Made by a program: the position numbers and the translations under genes. This document shows positions 62,279 to 64,000 of a DNA stretch of 64,000 nucleotides, piece after piece; position 1 is the first letter of the stretch, and the number at the start of each line of letters is the position of its first letter. The DNA is from a candidate division Zixibacteria bacterium SM23_81 (GTDB lineage: Bacteria; SM23-81). The stretch lies in contig LJUY01000009.1 of assembly GCA_001304015.1 (NCBI GenBank), forward strand, positions 1 to 64,000, given 5' to 3'. The notes under the pieces are model-generated. The model was given only the letters and a program-made list of their open reading frames with translations, ran no database searches and was not told the DNA's origin.

Positions 62279-63793
62279 TTATACTTTCGCCCCGTGCCTT
62301 CTGGCATTCCAGTGAACACGTCTGCGTATGGGCTCGGTACCAAATCTCATCAGAAGGTGAATGATGGCCTTCAAAACGGGGTGATTGTGGCTGCCATAGT
62401 CGACATACAATTTCGGGAACCAGTCCAAGTTGTGATCCCAGCAGGCGGTGATCAATTCATAGTGTTTGGCTGTAAGATCTTTCTTTAAGAATGGTTTGGC
62501 ATACTCGAGGCGGGTCGTCTCCATGGGGGTAAATAACAGTGGGACGATGATACTCCGATAAGGATACAGGGACTGCACCAGATCGATAGTTTGCTGCACA
62601 TCTTCTCCATCTTCCCCGGGCAAACCCATGATGATGGTAGAGCAGCAGACGATGTAGTTATCGTGGAGCAGCTGGAAGGCATCTTGAACCACCCGGGGCC
62701 AATCCTCGGGCTTGAAGGGATAAACTTTACCCTTCATGTGTTTCCTGATCAATTTCGGGCTAGCTGTCTCGATGCCCACCTGAAAGGCTTTGGTGCCACG
62801 TTCTGGGGAGCCCAGCTCAATGGCATGAGCGAGTCCCTCCACGGTCTTCGGCGAGCTTGCGGCCGAAGCCAGAGAAGCGTGGCTAGCGGTGACCCATCTC
62901 ACGCCGGGGTGACGATAGACCCGGTCGAACATCTCCACTACCGCATCGTGATTAACCTTCAAACCGTCCGATTGGTAAAGGAAAATGTCCTCTCCATGCA
63001 GGATGACACCGTCGTAGCCGGCCTCGAGGTTGACCTGAACCTCATGAAGGATATTCTCCAGAGGCCTCGAGCGAACCTTTCTCACCGAGGGCACGCAAAA
63101 GGCGCAGCTGCGAGCGCAGCCCCGAGTTGCCTCGATGAGTCCGCTGATGCTGGGCCCGGCTATGTCAGCAATATCCTCGTCTGGTGCTGTCTCTCCCTGG
63201 ACCACCCACGGTAGATGTGAATCATCATTTTCCAAAACCTGCCGGAAAAGTTTGGGGGCGGTTACCTCGCCTTCTCCGACGACAACACAATTGATGCCCA
63301 GCTGTGCCATTTTCTCAGGATGAACGGATAACTGCCAAGCTCCGGGACCTCCCAGGAAGACCGTCGGCTTGTATTTCCTGACCACCGAGCTCCGCAAGAG
63401 CTGACGTAATTTCACGGCCATCCGTCCCTCACCACCCCACAGCTCCGTAAAGGTGGAGGTGGCAGGCCCAATGCCCAGCGGGTCGTTGGAGCTAATGGAA
63501 AGGATTTTGGTGTCGTCGCTGATGACCTTGTGCAGATGGTTGGGATGGGCCACGATGACTTCATCCCTCTGGAATCCGTTGGCCAGCAATGCCGCCTCTA
63601 CCTTTCTCATGCCGTAATTGGCAAAAAGCAGTCGCCCCTCCTCATCCGCGGGACCACTGGGACAGAACACAGGGTAGTAGAACCAATCGGGAACGACCCC
63701 CTGGGGCAAACATGCGCTGAATCCGAAAAACAGGTTATCATGGTACACGCTGGCCATGGTGCGGTCGCATGTCATGACGATCTTGTAGGGCAT
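62279..63793 (-). CDS. B12-binding-domain radical SAM protein
   Basis: 504 residues. The N-terminal ~200 residues resemble a degenerate cobalamin-binding Rossmann domain (ILSISSNDPLGIGPATSTFT, KPTVFLGGPGAWQL, INCVVVGEGE). The radical SAM barrel begins at about 215 with the [4Fe-4S] motif Cys226-x3-Cys230-x2-Cys233 (TRGCARSCAFC), then QVGIETASPKLIRKHMKG and CCSTIIMGLPGEDGED. The B12 lower-ligand motif DxHxxG is absent, so cobalamin may bind base-off or not at all. Substrate unknown; methylation or rearrangement is possible. No partner genes are adjacent. Confidence 0.8.
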   Translation of the reverse strand: MPYKIVMTCDRTMASVYHDNLFFGFSACLPQGVVPDWFYYPVFCPSGPADEEGRLLFANYGMRKVEAALLANGFQRDEVIVAHPNHLHKVISDDTKILSISSNDPLGIGPATSTFTELWGGEGRMAVKLRQLLRSSVVRKYKPTVFLGGPGAWQLSVHPEKMAQLGINCVVVGEGEVTAPKLFRQVLENDDSHLPWVVQGETAPDEDIADIAGPSISGLIEATRGCARSCAFCVPSVRKVRSRPLENILHEVQVNLEAGYDGVILHGEDIFLYQSDGLKVNHDAVVEMFDRVYRHPGVRWVTASHASLASAASSPKTVEGLAHAIELGSPERGTKAFQVGIETASPKLIRKHMKGKVYPFKPEDWPRVVQDAFQLLHDNYIVCCSTIIMGLPGEDGEDVQQTIDLVQSLYPYRSIIVPLLFTPMETTRLEYAKPFLKKDLTAKHYELITACWDHNLDWFPKLYVDYGSHNHPVLKAIIHLLMRFGTEPIRRRVHWNARRHGAKV

Positions 63794-64000
63794 GATTCGG
63801 TAATCGGTAATCGGTGATCGGTGATCGGTGATCGTTAATCGGTGATCGTTAATCGGTTATCGTGAATCGATGATCGTGAAAATCTGAGACCCGGGATTCG
63901 GGATCCGGGGATCGGGAACCGGGAAAAGCCGAGACTAGAGACCCGAGAGTCGAGATTCGTGAATCGTGATTCGTGAAAAAAACAGATCCTGGATCTTGGA
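63794..64000. repeat. Degenerate ATCGGTGATCG-type short-period repeats
   Basis: A 200-bp stretch with no gene, built from drifting 7- to 10-bp units: AATCGGTGATCGGTGATCG, then GATTCGGGATCCGGGGATCG, then GAGACCCGAGAGTCGAGATT and GATTCGTGAATCGTG. It runs off the window. Confidence 0.65.

Overview
The window is about 64 kb of moderately GC-rich bacterial chromosome. It probably comes from an uncultured phylum of the FCB (Fibrobacteres-Chlorobi-Bacteroidetes) assemblage, of the KSB1, Latescibacteria, Zixibacteria or Marinimicrobia kind. The reasons are: several secreted proteins end in a type-A sorting domain (QNYPNPFN near the start, KMVLLR at the end); there is a PorV/PorQ-like outer-membrane protein; there are TonB-dependent receptors with a carboxypeptidase-regulatory N-terminal domain; and Gram-negative lipoproteins and LVIVD/NHL propellers are abundant. 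The phylum cannot be fixed from sequence reading alone. No rRNA, tRNA, CRISPR array or prophage was seen.

Layout. 1-0.8 kb: the tail of a TonB receptor and a DUF429 protein. 1.07-9.2 kb (minus): three paralogous secreted fibre/adhesin proteins (YadA-like head repeats, NTFLG repeats with an S74 chaperone, GVYG repeats) and a small FN3 protein, with a repeated structured element between genes. 10.1-22.5 kb (plus): a long surface operon with a strong promoter, encoding sorting-domain proteins, an LVIVD propeller, lipoproteins, a TonB receptor and a PorV-like protein. It is followed by a GlmU-like protein. 24.0-28.4 kb (plus): a corrinoid protein, a pterin methyltransferase, a class II aldolase homologue lacking its metal ligands, a thymidylate-synthase homologue and a GlcD-like flavoprotein. 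This is the best candidate for an undescribed pathway. 28.5-32.5 kb (plus): an ECF sigma factor, its zinc anti-sigma factor and a VIT/vWA protein. Near-identical promoter-like sites precede the sigma gene and the VIT/vWA gene. 32.7-36 kb: SixA, a sigma-54-promoted alpha/alpha-barrel protein and a LiaF-like membrane protein. 36.2-42.2 kb (plus): a clearly AT-rich amino-sugar islet, probably transferred.

42.4-55.7 kb (minus): a long co-directional run headed by a gingipain-like C25 protease, then PAP2, an M3-like peptidase, an Fe-ADH and the four subunits of a dye-linked amino-acid dehydrogenase, into which NAD-dependent DNA ligase (ligA) is inserted. 56.2-63.8 kb (minus): CoA-disulfide reductase, a beta-helix sorting-domain protein whose Shine-Dalgarno lies in a hairpin, a REP-associated transposase (RayT), a sodium:solute symporter and a B12-binding radical SAM protein.

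Intergenic DNA is rich in palindromes and degenerate short repeats. Good sigma-70 promoters (TTGAC(A/T) or TTGCTT, 17-bp spacer, AT-rich -10) precede most transcription units, which helps to choose starts.
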